From Coleofasciculaceae cyanobacterium (lineage in GTDB: Bacteria; Cyanobacteriota; Cyanobacteriia; Cyanobacteriales; Xenococcaceae), in NCBI GenBank assembly GCA_036703275.1, contig DATNPK010000095.1, positions 1-54,573 of the forward strand: a stretch of 54,573 bases of DNA, written 5' to 3'. How positions within the stretch are numbered: the first letter of the stretch is position 1; every line of letters begins with the position of its first letter. Positions 1-8,134 of this stretch are shown piece after piece. A program made the translations under genes and the position numbers. A model generated the notes under the pieces. That model was not told the origin of the DNA, did not search any database, and saw only the letters and a program-made list of their open reading frames with translations.

Positions 1-400
1 TAGCGATATGCGAAGCGGTGACGCGACGTAAGGAGCTAATCCTTTAGGAATCCTTTAGGACTGCTTCAAGAAGCTTCGAGACCGAAGGGCGGAGTGCGGT
101 TTATCCGTGAATCCGCGATTGGCAAATGCTTACTTCATACCGCTTCGCACAGATAAACGCACCCTATAGCAGATGATTTATTTGTTTACCGACTAATTCT
201 TGGTTTTGCTCGCTCGGTGATAGTTAAGCTCGCTAAATTTGACGATTTATTCCAGCTAATGCGCGAGAATTGGTATAAAATTAATTTGCAAATAGATAAA
301 TGTTTTTCTTTTACAAAATAAAGTCATCTTTTCACTTTCTCAAGTATTACTAATAATGAACATTTAGAAGCAAATCTGCATTTCAGCTAATATTTATTAT
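1..400. repeat. Gene-free left edge with dispersed palindromic repeat
   Basis: No reading frame here looks like a gene. The first 165 bases contain GC-rich inverted segments (GCGAAGCGG, CCTTTAGGA twice, CCGAAGGGCGG, ACCGCTTCGC) of the kind scattered between cyanobacterial genes. Related segments recur near 6.06, 14.16, 18.08 and 21.43 kb in this window, twice inside reading frames. The rest (about 170-400) is AT-rich and shows nothing recognisable. The repeat family name is not known to me. Confidence 0.5.
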
Positions 401-2089
401 TTAAAGATGCAAAAACTTCTGAGCTGTTTCAACCACGTTAGCTAGTGAACCAGATTTGAAAGGGGAAATTAAATTAGCTGAACTTGTCAAACTTTGAAAA
501 GGTGCTTTTCCGCCCCGTTGACACAGAGTAATATATTCAGCTAAAGCAGTATTAAAATCAGACTGGGCTTTAACCCAAAATTGCATCGCACAGCACAAAG
601 CTAAAGTGTAATCAATATAATAAAAAGGTGAACAGTAAATATGTTGTTTTTCCTGCCACAAACCGCCTTGGGCAGGATGTTTTATCTCGCCATACTGTCG
701 CCAAGGAAGATAACGTGCTTCCATTTCTTGCCACATTTGATTTCTTTGAGCAGGTGTGGCTTCAGGATTAGCGTAAACTAAATGTTGAAAATGATCTACA
801 GCACAGCCGTAGGGTAAGAATAAGATCGATTCTGCTAGATGAATTTCGCGAAAACGGTCTGCATCATCACCAAAAAACTTTTCCATTTGTGACCAAGTTA
901 GAAATTCTAGACTCATAGAATGAATCTCACAGGATTCTAAGGTGGGCCAGAGATAGTCGATTAAAGGCAGGTTACGGCTTTGCCAAGCTTGAAAGGCATG
1001 ACCCATTTCGTGAGTAAATACTTCGACATCACCTTTAGTATTGTTGAAATTAGCAAAAATATAGGGAACTCCTTCAGTTGGGAAGCTGGTGCAAAAACCA
1101 CCTCCCGCTTTACCAGGGCGGGTCTTGAGATCGATAAAATTACCGTTTACCATCATGGCAAAAAAGCTGCCTAATTCTGGGTGCATGGCATCAAACATCT
1201 GCTGTGCTTGCTGAAGCATCCAGTCGTGATCCCCCTGTGGTTCAGGATTTCCTTGAAGATCGAATACCGATTCGTCCCAAAAATAAACCTCAGCTAAGTC
1301 TAGTTTTTGAGCTTTTCGAGCAATAATTTTCTGTGCTAAAGGGACAACTGTGGCGACTACCTCATTACGGTAATTAGCTACATCAGCTTCAGTGTAGTCA
1401 ATGCGCTGCATTCGCTTGTATCCTAAACCAGTGTAATTATCGTAGCCTAGTTTTTGTGCCATCTTGTGACGTAGTTTTACTAGCTGGTCGTAAATGCTGT
1501 TTAGTTGAGGTTCATTTTGACTAAAAAAATTCCACCTGGCTTTTTCGGCTGCATAACGAGTCTGGCGATCGCTATCTTGAGTATATTTACGAATTCCTGA
1601 AAGGTTTAGCGTTTCTCCTTTAAATTCGATTTGAGCGGAGGCTAATAGCTGTACGTATTGATTAACTAACTTAGATTCTTGAACTAAATCTAATTCAATC
1701 GCTGGTTCAAAAGTGGTCACGTCTGCTGACCATAAGCTAAAAGCTTGTTGACCCAAAATGGATTCCAATTCAGTCCGATCTTGGCTGTTTAATAACCGCT
1801 GTTTCATTGCTATTTCTAGGGCGGTTAATTTTGGTCGTAGTTCGTCACTATATGACTGGGCTTGTTTGTAAGCTTCGTTGGTTGTATCTTGACTAAAGTG
1901 GAGTGAAGTTAGAGCAGACCAACTATCTAAGCGACGGCGTAAATCTTCCCACTGTTGCAAAGCTGCTTTTTTGTCTGTGGTAGTAACAGCCCGATCTAAA
2001 GCAGTATTAATTTGAGCATATTTTGCCGTAACCTCTTCGATGGTAGGAGTTTCGAGCTGTATATCGGCAAACTTAATTGTCTGACTCAT
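401..2089 (-). CDS. M3 family oligoendopeptidase (PepF-like)
   Basis: A zinc metallopeptidase that probably degrades oligopeptides in the cytoplasm. The protein has 562 residues, normal for the oligoendopeptidase F group. The zinc site HEMGH lies at His360, Glu361 and His364, inside the typical context FTHEMGHAFQ. A downstream stretch with ESCEIHSMSLE supplies the usual third ligand region. There is no signal peptide or membrane segment. The first ATG is used because the N-terminus (MSQTIKFADIQL) starts directly with family-like sequence; no strong ribosome binding site precedes it. It is divergent from the DNA glycosylase gene, with a 57-bp gap that must hold both promoters. The family assignment is firm; substrates are unknown. 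Confidence 0.92.
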   Translation of the reverse strand: MSQTIKFADIQLETPTIEEVTAKYAQINTALDRAVTTTDKKAALQQWEDLRRRLDSWSALTSLHFSQDTTNEAYKQAQSYSDELRPKLTALEIAMKQRLLNSQDRTELESILGQQAFSLWSADVTTFEPAIELDLVQESKLVNQYVQLLASAQIEFKGETLNLSGIRKYTQDSDRQTRYAAEKARWNFFSQNEPQLNSIYDQLVKLRHKMAQKLGYDNYTGLGYKRMQRIDYTEADVANYRNEVVATVVPLAQKIIARKAQKLDLAEVYFWDESVFDLQGNPEPQGDHDWMLQQAQQMFDAMHPELGSFFAMMVNGNFIDLKTRPGKAGGGFCTSFPTEGVPYIFANFNNTKGDVEVFTHEMGHAFQAWQSRNLPLIDYLWPTLESCEIHSMSLEFLTWSQMEKFFGDDADRFREIHLAESILFLPYGCAVDHFQHLVYANPEATPAQRNQMWQEMEARYLPWRQYGEIKHPAQGGLWQEKQHIYCSPFYYIDYTLALCCAMQFWVKAQSDFNTALAEYITLCQRGGKAPFQSLTSSANLISPFKSGSLANVVETAQKFLHL

Positions 2090-2146
2090 GGTTATTCAGG
2101 CAAGATAATTAGATTTTAAAATAATAGCGAAATTTGGTCTTCAGGT

Positions 2147-2779
2147 ATGAGTAATATATCTTTTATTAAAAATGTAGATAAGTTGATTAAACGCGATCGC
2201 GATTTGGCTAAGGTGATTGAAGTTTGGGGCTATCCTCCCCAGTGGCAAAGAGAACCTGGATTTTCTACCTTGATTCGGATTATTTTAGAACAGCAGGTTT
2301 CTTATGCTTCGGCTAAGGCTGCTTTTAAACGTCTTAACGATGCCGTAGCAACATTGACCCCAGAAAGTTTTCTGGCTTTAGATGATGTTGAACTCAAAGC
2401 AATTGGTTTGAGTCGGCAAAAAATTAAATATGGTCGTGAATTAGCTCAGGCTATTATTAACCAGACTTTAAATTTGGCTCATTTAGAAAAACTAGACGAT
2501 CGCGACGTGAGAAAATTACTGACGCAAATAAAAGGTATTGGTGACTGGACGGTGGATATTTATCTGATGATGGCTTTACAACGCCAAGATGTATTTCCTG
2601 CTAAAGACTTGGCAGTAGCGATCGCTGTTCAAGAAATTAAAGATTTATCTATTCGTCCTACCGCAGTAGAATTAGCATCTATTGCTGAACTATGGAAGCC
2701 ACAAAGAGCGATCGCTACTAAAATCCTCTGGCACTATTATTTGAATCGTAAATCGGTCAAAAAAACTATTAGTTATTAG
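2147..2779 (+). CDS. DNA-3-methyladenine glycosylase II family (AlkA-like, HhH-GPD)
   Basis: A base-excision repair glycosylase that would remove alkylated bases. At 210 residues it matches the short bacterial AlkA-type proteins that lack the N-terminal extension. The helix-hairpin-helix is visible as IKGIGDWT (about residues 128-135), followed by the expected catalytic Asp at residue 154 in FPAKDLAV. An upstream helix with ILEQQVSYASA (47-57) is typical of HhH-GPD enzymes. Several GCGATCGC octamers sit inside the gene. It stands alone, divergent from the M3 peptidase and convergent with the prolyl oligopeptidase. Exact lesion specificity cannot be read from the sequence. Confidence 0.88.
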   Translation: MSNISFIKNVDKLIKRDRDLAKVIEVWGYPPQWQREPGFSTLIRIILEQQVSYASAKAAFKRLNDAVATLTPESFLALDDVELKAIGLSRQKIKYGRELAQAIINQTLNLAHLEKLDDRDVRKLLTQIKGIGDWTVDIYLMMALQRQDVFPAKDLAVAIAVQEIKDLSIRPTAVELASIAELWKPQRAIATKILWHYYLNRKSVKKTISY

Positions 2780-2801
2780 CTTTTAGATATTAGCTTCAAA
2801 T

Positions 2802-4868
2802 TTATTCCATTTCTAAATTTGCCACTAAAAATGCCCATTTATCCGCCGCCTCTTCAATTATTTTACTGGTGGGCTTACCCGCACCATGTCCTGCTTTGGT
2901 TTCAATCCGAATTAAAACAGGATTGTCTCCCTGATGGGCAGCTTGCAGCGCGGCAGCAAACTTAAAGCTATGGGCAGGAACAACGCGATCGTCGTGATCG
3001 GCAGTGGTAATCATCGTGGCAGGATAGGCTATACCTTCTTTTAGGTTGTGCAGCGGGGAGTAAGCATACAGAGTTTTAAAATCTTGCTCATTGTCTGGAT
3101 TACCGTATTCAGAACACCATGCCCAACCAATCGTAAATTTATGAAAGCGCAGCATATCTAATACCCCAACAGCAGGAATAACAGCAGCAAATAGATCGGG
3201 ACGCTGAGTCATACAAGCACCAACTAACAATCCCCCGTTGCTACCACCGGCGATCGCCAATTTTGATTTACTGGTATATTTTTGGTCGATTAACCATTGG
3301 GCTGCTGCTATAAAATCATCAAAAACGTTTTGCTTTCGCTCTTTCATGCCTGCTTGATGCCAAGCCTCACCATATTCACCACCACCCCGCAAATTGGGGA
3401 CGGCATAGATCCCGCCCATCTCTAGCCAAACTAGATTACTAATTGAAAAGTTGGGAGTTAGAGAAATATTAAAACCACCATAGGCATACAAATAAGTAGG
3501 ATTATTACCATCGAGTTCAATCCCTTTTTTATGGGTAATAAACATGGGAATTTTAGTGCCGTCTTGGCTGGAATAGAATATCTGCTGGGTTTGATACTCG
3601 TTAGGGTCAAAATCTACCTGAGGTTGACGAAAGAGTTGACTTTCTCCTGTAGTCATGTCGTAGCGATAAATAGTTGCAGGGGTAGTAAAGCTAGTGAAGG
3701 TATAAAAAGTTTCGGTATCGTATCTCTCGCCGCCAAAACCACCAGCAGAACCAATGCCAGGTAATTCTACTTCTCGAACTAAAGTACCGTCTAAATCAAA
3801 AATTAAATAAAGCGATCGCGCATCTTTGAGATAACCAGCCACAAACTGATTGTTTAACAATCCTACACTTTGTAATGTTTCTGGTGCTTCTGGAATAATT
3901 TCTTGCCAATTGCTGCGCTCGGGATTATTTAGCGCGATCGCAATTACTTTCCCACGGGGTGCATCTAAGTCTGTCTGCACCCAAAAGACATCTCCATCAT
4001 GATCGATTACGCTATAGCTGGCTTCAAAGTCACTAATCAATTCAACCACTTCACTATCGGGTTGTTCGAGATTTTTATAAAAGACTAGATTTTTACTATC
4101 TGTACCCAACCAAACGCTGATAATTAAATACTTACCATCTTCGGTAACACTACCGCTAAAACCCCATTCTTTTTGATCGCGGCGATGATAAATAAGTGTA
4201 TCTTCTGTTTGTTCTGTACCGAGGCGATGGTAAAAAAGCTTTTGATAATAATTAACGTCTGCTAATTTTGTTTGTTCATTAGGTTCATCATAACGGCTAT
4301 AAAAAAAACCTTGATCATCTTTCGTCCAGGATGCACCAGAAAACTTGATCCATTTAAGATGGTCTGAACTAGCTTCACCTGTGGCAATATTTTTAACTCG
4401 ATACTCTACCCAATCCGATCCTGCACTGGATAAACCATAAGCCATCCACTGGCCATCGTCGCTAATAGATAACCCTGATAGTGCTACTGTACCGTCTGAC
4501 GATAAAGTGTTGGGATCTAGTAAGACTTTTGCTTCATCGTCCAAGGATTCAAGTGTGTATAAAACACTTTGATTTTGTAAGCCATCATTTTTGAAATAAA
4601 AATAACGTTGTCCTCGTTTGAACGGGCTACCATACTTCTCATAATCCCAAAGATGAGTTAATCTTTGCTGTATTTTGCTTTTAACAGCAATATTTTCCAA
4701 ATAGGCAGTTGTCACTTGGTTTTGCGCCGTTATCCAGACTTTGGTTGATTCTGAGTCCGGATTTTCTAGCCAGCGATAAGGATCTTTTACTTCTACTCCA
4801 TGATAATTATCGCTTTGTTCTACTTGATTTGTGTTGGGATAGACCAGACTGTTACGAGAAAATGTCAC
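2802..4868 (-). CDS. Prolyl oligopeptidase (S9A serine peptidase)
   Basis: A serine peptidase cleaving after proline in short peptides. An N-terminal seven-bladed propeller is followed by an alpha/beta-hydrolase domain. The nucleophile is Ser543 in GGSNGG; the acid lies in DHDDRVVPAH and the histidine in AGHGAGKP, so the triad is complete. The open frame extends to an ATG at 4919. I prefer the GTG at 4868, because GGAG lies eight bases upstream and the protein then begins MTFSRNSLVYP, giving 688 residues, close to the family norm. No signal peptide is evident, so it is probably cytoplasmic. This intact copy contrasts with the unrelated-subfamily S9 pseudogene at 48.1-49.2 kb. Confidence 0.93.
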   Translation of the reverse strand: MTFSRNSLVYPNTNQVEQSDNYHGVEVKDPYRWLENPDSESTKVWITAQNQVTTAYLENIAVKSKIQQRLTHLWDYEKYGSPFKRGQRYFYFKNDGLQNQSVLYTLESLDDEAKVLLDPNTLSSDGTVALSGLSISDDGQWMAYGLSSAGSDWVEYRVKNIATGEASSDHLKWIKFSGASWTKDDQGFFYSRYDEPNEQTKLADVNYYQKLFYHRLGTEQTEDTLIYHRRDQKEWGFSGSVTEDGKYLIISVWLGTDSKNLVFYKNLEQPDSEVVELISDFEASYSVIDHDGDVFWVQTDLDAPRGKVIAIALNNPERSNWQEIIPEAPETLQSVGLLNNQFVAGYLKDARSLYLIFDLDGTLVREVELPGIGSAGGFGGERYDTETFYTFTSFTTPATIYRYDMTTGESQLFRQPQVDFDPNEYQTQQIFYSSQDGTKIPMFITHKKGIELDGNNPTYLYAYGGFNISLTPNFSISNLVWLEMGGIYAVPNLRGGGEYGEAWHQAGMKERKQNVFDDFIAAAQWLIDQKYTSKSKLAIAGGSNGGLLVGACMTQRPDLFAAVIPAVGVLDMLRFHKFTIGWAWCSEYGNPDNEQDFKTLYAYSPLHNLKEGIAYPATMITTADHDDRVVPAHSFKFAAALQAAHQGDNPVLIRIETKAGHGAGKPTSKIIEEAADKWAFLVANLEME

Positions 4869-4919
4869 AACTAAAACTCCAAAAACATCTATATTATTAG
4901 GATAATAAAACTTTGCCAT

Positions 4920-5301
4920 CAGATTAAAATGTCATAGTTTTTTATAGTAAACAATGACCAAAAACTCAATGTCGATTGAGAAATACTAAATATCTAAACA
5001 TAATTGTTTAATTATTAATTAATTTCTTTTGATGCTAAATAGTGCTTTATCTAAAATAAATATGATAAATTACGAAAGTTTACAATCAATTTTAAATTAA
5101 GTCATTTAAGCGGAAATAGTATTTTTGCCGATATTTACCCTTTATTTGGCTAGATAAACAGGACTATTTTACAAGTTAACCAACTCATTAAAATATCAGT
5201 CTGATCGGAACGTGGTTAGCGCTGCGATTGCTGCATTTAATCAGTTGCGATTTGTTGTATCAGTACAAAACCATCAAGACTTTAAAATTCAGGTTGTATT
5301 C
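4920..5301. other. AT-rich intergenic region, no gene seen
   Basis: About 380 bases between the prolyl oligopeptidase start and the lipoprotein start. It is very AT-rich and should hold the promoters of both divergent genes. I see no hairpin, RNA gene or convincing small open frame. Confidence 0.5.
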
Positions 5302-5994
5302 ATGAAAATAGTTGTCTTGCTTGCCTTATTAGTATTTTCTGCTTGCCAACCTCAAAAAAGCGAGTCTCAATTTCAGACTACTGAAACTGCTTCAAGTTCT
5401 AAGCAAGTTATTGCTAAACCAACTGTTGCGTCAGAATTTCTTATTTCAGCAAATGGCATTGGCAAAGCGAAGCTAGGTAGGACTTTAGGTGAACTCAAAC
5501 AAATATCGGCTCAAAATACTAAATTTGAAGTAGTAACGCCTTTTATGCTTAACATCAATGCGATCGCCGTTAGCCATAATGGTCTACTTCAATACTATAT
5601 TCTCTATAATGCAGGAACTAGTTCTCATCCAGATGGATCGACTCCTACGGACAATGATTTGATTACTTTTTTAATGACCGATAACTACAATTACCAAACT
5701 GAGGAGGGAGTTAAAGTAGGTATGCCTATTCAACAAGCAGAAAACATTTATGGTGATGCTATTCTCTCCTATAACGTAGATGGAGAATCAGGCGAATATA
5801 TCACCTTTGGCAATAAAAATTTGCAAAATATTGGCTTTAAAGCCTCTTATTTTCAGCTAATTTGTGAAGGATTCGGTTTTTCAGCTATTTATCCCGAATA
5901 TCCAGGAGTTTCCTATACAACTGATAAATATTTGGACAGGGCTGCGATCTCAGCGATCGAAGTTTCTTGTCTTCCCACAAATTGTCTTAACTAA
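5302..5994 (+). CDS. Putative lipoprotein, conserved hypothetical
   Basis: Unrecognised protein of 230 residues from this start. The N-terminus MKIVVLLALLVFSACQPQ is a lipoprotein signal peptide with the lipobox VFSAC, so the mature protein should be lipid-anchored at Cys15. The frame is open upstream to a GTG at 5212, but that extension would bury the signal peptide, so the ATG at 5302 is chosen. The mature part has a Ser/Thr-rich linker, then repeated motifs of the form GIGKAKLGRTLGEL and GVKVGMPIQQAENIYG, which look like two related half-domains. Function unknown; the half-domain pattern resembles periplasmic proteins of unknown role. Confidence 0.75.
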   Translation: MKIVVLLALLVFSACQPQKSESQFQTTETASSSKQVIAKPTVASEFLISANGIGKAKLGRTLGELKQISAQNTKFEVVTPFMLNINAIAVSHNGLLQYYILYNAGTSSHPDGSTPTDNDLITFLMTDNYNYQTEEGVKVGMPIQQAENIYGDAILSYNVDGESGEYITFGNKNLQNIGFKASYFQLICEGFGFSAIYPEYPGVSYTTDKYLDRAAISAIEVSCLPTNCLN

Positions 5995-6050
5995 ATCTAG
6001 CGTTGCTGATTTCAGTAATGATATACATAATAATACGCTTAGTAGTAAAA

Positions 6051-6105
6051 CAGTGCGTTGCGGGGCTCCCCCCGTTGAAGCAACTGCTGAACCCGAAGGG
6101 CTTTT
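6051..6105. repeat. Dispersed GC-rich palindromic repeat fragment
   Basis: A GC-rich island in AT-rich intergenic DNA with GCGGGGCTCCCCCC and paired GTTGAAGCAAC segments. It resembles other small repeat pieces in the window (left edge, 14.16, 18.08, 21.43 kb). It lies between the lipoprotein stop and the phosphatidyltransferase start and encodes nothing credible. Confidence 0.5.
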
Positions 6106-6185
6106 AGCTTTTAGCTTTTAAAGAAATATACTAAATGTTAGCCTAGTTATCTAACTCGACATCCATAGCGGTAAATCAATAATTA

Positions 6186-6851
6186 ATGGCAGACATTAAG
6201 CCACATCAAAGAATCAACGATATTCTCTTTGCGCCCTTGGAAAGACCTGCACTGCAATGGTTGGCAGCAAATATGCCAGTTTGGGTTAATCCTGATATTT
6301 TAACGGGGATTGGTATTTTGGGTGGCATAACGATCTTTTTGGGTTATTGGTTGTCAAACTACTCTCCTCTGATGCTATGGATTGCTAGCTTGGGATTCGT
6401 GATTAATTGGTTTGGTGACAGTTTAGACGGTAGTTTAGCGCGTCACCGCAAAATAGAGCGACCAAAATATGGTTTTTTCGTCGATCACACGGTAGATGCG
6501 TTTAACGAGGTGCTAATTGTAATTGGGCTTGGGCTATCACCCTATGTAACGTTTAGTGTCGCCTGTCTCGCACTGATTGGCTATTTGCTGATGTCAGTAT
6601 TAGTTTATATCCGCACTTATGTAGAGGGAGTTTTCCAGCTTTCTTATGGCAAGTTTGGCCCGACTGAAGTACGAGTAATTCTGATCTTACTCAATACAGT
6701 AATGTTTTTCTGGGGTATCCCAGAAGCTAAATTACCCTTGGGATTGACCATTTACGATCTACCCATAGCTTTTATTGCTGCTATTTTAGGGATTCTATTT
6801 ACAGTTGGCTCAATTCAGAATGCTGTTGAGTTAGCCAAACTTAATGAATAA
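6186..6851 (+). CDS. CDP-alcohol phosphatidyltransferase family protein
   Basis: A membrane enzyme that transfers a phospho-alcohol from a CDP-linked donor in phospholipid synthesis. The family signature is complete: Asp78, Asp81-Gly82, Ala85-Arg86, Gly96, Asp100 and Asp104, the last acidic residue acting as base in known members. The 221 residues include about six hydrophobic segments, normal for the family. It follows a repeat fragment, and the next gene starts about 100 bases downstream on the same strand. The acceptor alcohol (glycerol phosphate, inositol or other) cannot be told from the sequence, so no gene symbol is given. Confidence 0.9.
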   Translation: MADIKPHQRINDILFAPLERPALQWLAANMPVWVNPDILTGIGILGGITIFLGYWLSNYSPLMLWIASLGFVINWFGDSLDGSLARHRKIERPKYGFFVDHTVDAFNEVLIVIGLGLSPYVTFSVACLALIGYLLMSVLVYIRTYVEGVFQLSYGKFGPTEVRVILILLNTVMFFWGIPEAKLPLGLTIYDLPIAFIAAILGILFTVGSIQNAVELAKLNE

Positions 6852-6951
6852 AGTAATTTATCTCTTTAGACCGAAGCAAAATAAATCGCTTTAAGAAATA
6901 ATTAAAATTAAACTGATCTGTGAAGACAAATTTTTATAAATTTTAGTTTTA

Positions 6952-7203
6952 ATGAAATTACCAGATTTAGATGTGAGAACTATCGACCGTGTGGTGGAAA
7001 TGGCTTGGGAAGATCGCACACCCTTTGCAGCGATTGAAACCCAGTTTGGTTTAAAAGAGAATGAAGTCATCGCTTTGATGCGACAAGAAATGAAACACTC
7101 TAGCTTTAAAATGTGGCGTAAGCGAGTCACGGGGCGTAAGACGAAGCATCTAGCCAAGAGAGATTTTATTGAAGGAAGATTTCGCTGTAAAGAACAAAAG
7201 TAG
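6952..7203 (+). CDS. TIGR03643-type small protein (DUF2805-like)
   Basis: A basic protein of 83 residues matching a small conserved bacterial family of unknown function. Family-like features are the start KLPDLDVRTIDRVVEMAWED, the segment TQFGLKENEVIALMRQEM, and the basic tail WRKRVTGRKTKH. The middle looks like a helix-turn-helix (IETQFGLKENEVIALMR), so nucleic-acid binding is plausible but unproven. It lies about 100 bases after the phosphatidyltransferase and 67 bases before the ABC permease, all on the plus strand. Confidence 0.8.
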   Translation: MKLPDLDVRTIDRVVEMAWEDRTPFAAIETQFGLKENEVIALMRQEMKHSSFKMWRKRVTGRKTKHLAKRDFIEGRFRCKEQK

Positions 7204-7270
7204 GAGTCACGAGTCAGGCGTAGACTTGAGATGTTTAGAGCTACACTAGAGCTTATTTAAGGTTCTGGGT

Positions 7271-8107
7271 ATGGCAAATAGGCAAAATTCGGTGACAAGA
7301 ACAGTTGGAATGTATCTAGTTTTAAGCGCGATCGCCTTTTTGATGCTGTTTCCGCTGTTATGGTTAATCGGCACTTCTTTTAAATCCCCCACGGAAGATA
7401 TTTTTACTTTTCCACCTCAGATATTTCCTAGCCAGCCTACTTTGGATAACTTTGTTACGGTATGGGATGCCTATCCTTTTGGACTGTATTTATACAATAG
7501 TGCGATCGTCGCTTTTCTAGCAGTTGGATTAAATTTGTTGTTATGTTCTTTAGCCGCTTATCCTTTGGCTCGTCTTGATTTTCGGGGACGGGAGTTTATT
7601 TTTGCGCTAGTTTTAGCAACGATTATGATCCCATTTCAGATCGTGATGATTCCCCTATATATTTTGGCGGTTAATTTAGGATTGAGAAATACTTATCTGG
7701 GGATTGTTTTACCCAATCTTACCTCAGCGTTTGGTATTTTTTTACTCAGACAAGCGTTTAAAGCTGTTCCCTTAGAATTAGAAGAAGCTGCGCGTATCGA
7801 TGGTTGCACTGAACTAGGTATCTGGTGGAATATCATGCTTCCCGCCATTCGTCCTGCTTTATTTACCTTAGCGATTTTTGTTTTTATTGGCTCTTGGAGT
7901 GATTTTTTGTGGCCCTTAATTGTCTTGGACGATCCAGACTATTACACCCTACCTCTAGCAGTGGCTAACCTAGCAGATTCTTTTTCTCTCGACTGGAGAT
8001 TAGTCGCAGCAGGTTCAGTTATTTCGATCGCGCCAATCTTATTATTGTTCCTGTTGCTCCAGCGATATATTGTGCCAACCGATGTTAATAGTGGTGTAAA
8101 GGGATAG
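7271..8107 (+). CDS. Carbohydrate ABC transporter permease (MalG type)
   Basis: An inner-membrane subunit of a sugar ABC importer. It has 278 residues and six predicted membrane helices. The EAA loop that contacts the ATPase is EEAARIDGCTELGIWWNIML, and the N-terminus has the MalG-type hallmark LFPLLWLIGTSFKSP. The binding protein, the MalF-type partner and the ATPase are absent from this window, so the subunit must pair with products encoded elsewhere. Substrate cannot be assigned; glucosylglycerol-type and disaccharide importers in cyanobacteria both use permeases of this class. Confidence 0.9.
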   Translation: MANRQNSVTRTVGMYLVLSAIAFLMLFPLLWLIGTSFKSPTEDIFTFPPQIFPSQPTLDNFVTVWDAYPFGLYLYNSAIVAFLAVGLNLLLCSLAAYPLARLDFRGREFIFALVLATIMIPFQIVMIPLYILAVNLGLRNTYLGIVLPNLTSAFGIFLLRQAFKAVPLELEEAARIDGCTELGIWWNIMLPAIRPALFTLAIFVFIGSWSDFLWPLIVLDDPDYYTLPLAVANLADSFSLDWRLVAAGSVISIAPILLLFLLLQRYIVPTDVNSGVKG

Positions 8108-8134
8108 TCTGACAGAATCACGATAGAAAGAAGA

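Noticed and set aside
5212-5301. GTG extension of the lipoprotein at 5302
   Set aside because: It would place 30 non-signal residues before a perfect lipoprotein signal peptide.
5864-6121. Open frame overlapping the lipoprotein end
   Set aside because: It is out of frame with the lipoprotein gene and its end runs through a repeat; no homology seen.
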